This document shows positions 62,601-64,000 of a DNA stretch of 64,000 nucleotides, piece after piece. This stretch comes from Capitulum mitella. Taxonomy: Eukaryota > Arthropoda > Thecostraca > Pollicipedomorpha > Pollicipedidae. The notes under the pieces were generated by a model. It saw only the letters and a list, made by a program, of their open reading frames with translations, did no database searches and was not told the DNA's origin. A program made the position numbers and the translations under genes. The stretch's first letter is position 1; each line of letters starts with the position of its first letter. The stretch covers positions 8,809,538-8,873,537 of the forward strand of contig CP099850.1 in the NCBI GenBank assembly GCA_030062745.1, read 5' to 3'.

Positions 62601-63803
62601 GCAGTTACGGCCGTTTGGCGGGCCGCGGCCGACTACCTCACGCCGGGCGCTGTTGGCTGCAGCCGGGCCAGCCGGGTCAGCGGAGTCACCGGCCGGGTCA
62701 CGGGGTCGCTGGCCGCCGGCGACCGCTGGACCCACCCAACGCCTCCACTGTCGAGGTAGGCCCGGGCCAACCGGTTCGATTGGTTTGATTGAAGTCCCGG
62801 AGGTGCTCCCGCGTCGTCCTTTGCGCTCGAGGCGTTCGGGAGCGGCGGGACCACTCTTGATGAGCTCCTCAGTCGAGAGGTCCGGCTCGCCGGAAGCGAC
62901 AGAAGCCGTCGAAAGTGGTGTCTCACAGCCGTGAACGAACAATGGCGCAACTCTTCCGACGTCCGGAAATGTTGCAACGATAATAACCGCAATCGTAAAA
63001 GTATTGTCACAAAAAATTACTCTCATAGAGAGCCGCATGACAACGATTTTTCTGCGTGGACGAACTACGCAAAAACACGACGCGTCGGTGCACTTGACCG
63101 ATTAGAAAGCGCACTCGATAGAAAGCGCGGCTCTCCTGAAGCGTGGCTAAGCTCCGAACGTCTCGGACGCCGTCCGACAACATCGCATGCGATCCGGAGA
63201 ACCCTGCGCCGCGACCGCGGTCCGTTTCCAGCTGGCGTTCCCCGGCCGCGAGTCGCTTCACACCGGACGCCACGGCGGAAGCGTGCCGGGTCTCGCCCGC
63301 TCGAAACGCGACGCTGCGGCCGCTTACGATTCATGAGGAAGCCTGGAATGGCGGCGCCGCGGCGCGGCAAGCGTGCGGAATCACGCCATCGCATGCGCCG
63401 GCCGGGCGTCGCTGGGGTTTCTTCGGGAGGAGCCGACGCAATCGATGTGGCATGGGCTCGGCGGGCATCGATTCGGCCGTTTGAGGCGCGAGACCCGGTC
63501 CGGCCCCGCACGCCGTTCCTGCAGGCCACCGACTCGCAGGGCGGCGAACCGACCGTCCCCTCGGCGGCCAAGCGGCCCCTCCCCAGCAGTCAGGCTTCAC
63601 GTTGCCCCGGGGGCTCCAGATCGGTGCACCTCGTCAAACGCCGAGGCCTCGTGAGCCTCCCGTCCTAGACAACGGAAGCATCTGAAGACACCGGCCCTGC
63701 TCCTCCCCCCCCCCCCGCCCGCCCAGCCGCAGGCTCCCCTCGCGCCCGACCTGCGCCCCTTCCCCGACCTCCTCCACCGTTCGCCGGCAGTCGGGAGACT
63801 CAC

Positions 63804-64000
63804 CTGCGGGCACATCTTGCACTGGTACTTCCTGCCGGTGTTGTTGGCCATGCCGGCCGGCGCGCCGCCCAGGTAGCCCGGCGGCATCGGCGCGTGGCCT
63901 CCGGGCAGCTTGGAGGTGAGCAGCGTCGGCTGCGGCACCACCAGCATGTTGCCGGCGTGGCCGCTGGATGTCACAACCGGCGGCGATCCGGGGCTGGAGC
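63804..64000 (-). CDS. rn: Rotund/squeeze-family zinc-finger protein, upstream coding exon (partial, runs off window)
   Basis: The open frame extends from the right window edge to the donor CCGCAG|GTGAGT (boundary 63,803/63,804), 197 bases in phase 0. Visible residues end with GMANNTGRKYQCKMCPQ. CKMC supplies the two zinc-binding cysteines of finger 1. Joined to the exon at 36,751-37,740 (MFASKADLQM then HVQVH), it gives a complete C-x2-C-x12-H-x3-H finger, and the NTGRKYQCKMCP block is typical of the family. The preceding residues (HAGNMLVVPQPTLL, PPGYLGGAPAGMA) are a Gly/Pro-rich linker. The 5' end, start codon and promoter of this longer transcript lie beyond the window. The frame reads through the intron for about 70 codons before a stop near 63,600, which has no meaning after splicing. 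Confidence 0.9.

Larger units (their letters stand above)
48121..63803 (-). other. rn: Upstream part of the large intron of the rotund-like gene
   Basis: This is the upstream part of the 26,063-bp interval between the donor at 63,798-63,803 and the acceptor at 37,741. AT-rich parts (48.2-50.0, 52.5-53.3, 54.1-54.9, 56.9-57.3, 59.8-60.4 and 61.7-62.3 kb) alternate with CpG-rich blocks (50.6-52.3, 55.0-55.3, 56.4-56.9, 57.4-58.3, 58.7-59.4, 60.5-61.1, 61.3-61.6 and 62.5-63.8 kb). None of the many frames of 100-245 codons in the CpG-rich blocks shows a known domain, and opposite-strand frames overlap. I see no nested gene. Additional small non-coding or N-terminal exons cannot be excluded. Confidence 0.55.

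Noticed and set aside
62931..63668. 245-codon plus-strand frame beside the right-edge exon
   Set aside because: Arg/Pro/Ala-rich with a minus-strand frame opposite and no recognised motif. It is treated as a chance frame in the intron.

Overview
The window is eukaryotic nuclear DNA, almost certainly from an arthropod. The one protein-coding locus I can identify is a C2H2 zinc-finger gene of the rotund/squeeze family on the minus strand. Its finger array, including the long ASLLEHIPKHKESKHLKT-type linker between fingers 5 and 6, is of arthropod type. I cannot name the species. The introns of at least 8.7 and 26 kb, the many decayed transposons and the long simple repeats point to a large, repeat-rich genome.

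Layout. 1-2,400: a decayed non-LTR retrotransposon (endonuclease plus reverse transcriptase, minus strand). 2,400-23,050: mostly AT-rich intergenic DNA with GC-rich islands at about 5.75-6.3, 7.37-8.31 and 22.34-22.62 kb and no recognisable gene. 23,050-31,700: a nested transposon cluster. It holds two inverted copies of a 1.2-kb piggyBac-like element flanked by TTAA. It also holds a fold-back (long inverted repeat) element carrying one of those copies in one arm, and two Penelope-like element fragments, one split by the fold-back element and one uninterrupted. A 155-bp tandem repeat rich in nuclear-receptor half-sites lies in the same stretch. 31,700-34,600: AT-rich DNA with microsatellites.

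34,600-64,000 is the rotund-like locus, read right to left. An exon running off the right edge (63,804-64,000) ends in the first two cysteines of finger 1. The terminal coding exon (36,751-37,740) supplies the two histidines of finger 1, fingers 2-6 and the C-terminus. Between them, at 46,431-47,216, lies a second N-terminal exon with a poly-Gln tract and seven decapeptide repeats, ending in a phase-0 donor. Joining the two outer exons directly makes a perfect finger 1, so the middle exon is best read as an alternative first (or mutually exclusive) exon. Drosophila rotund makes its rn and roe transcripts in this general way. The introns are CpG-rich and hold a 143-bp (CT)n tract, many TGACGTCA palindromes, a dense CAGAC/GTCTG cluster and an octamer-rich candidate enhancer.

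Splice sites, exon joins and regulatory elements were read by eye. No transcript evidence or database search was available.
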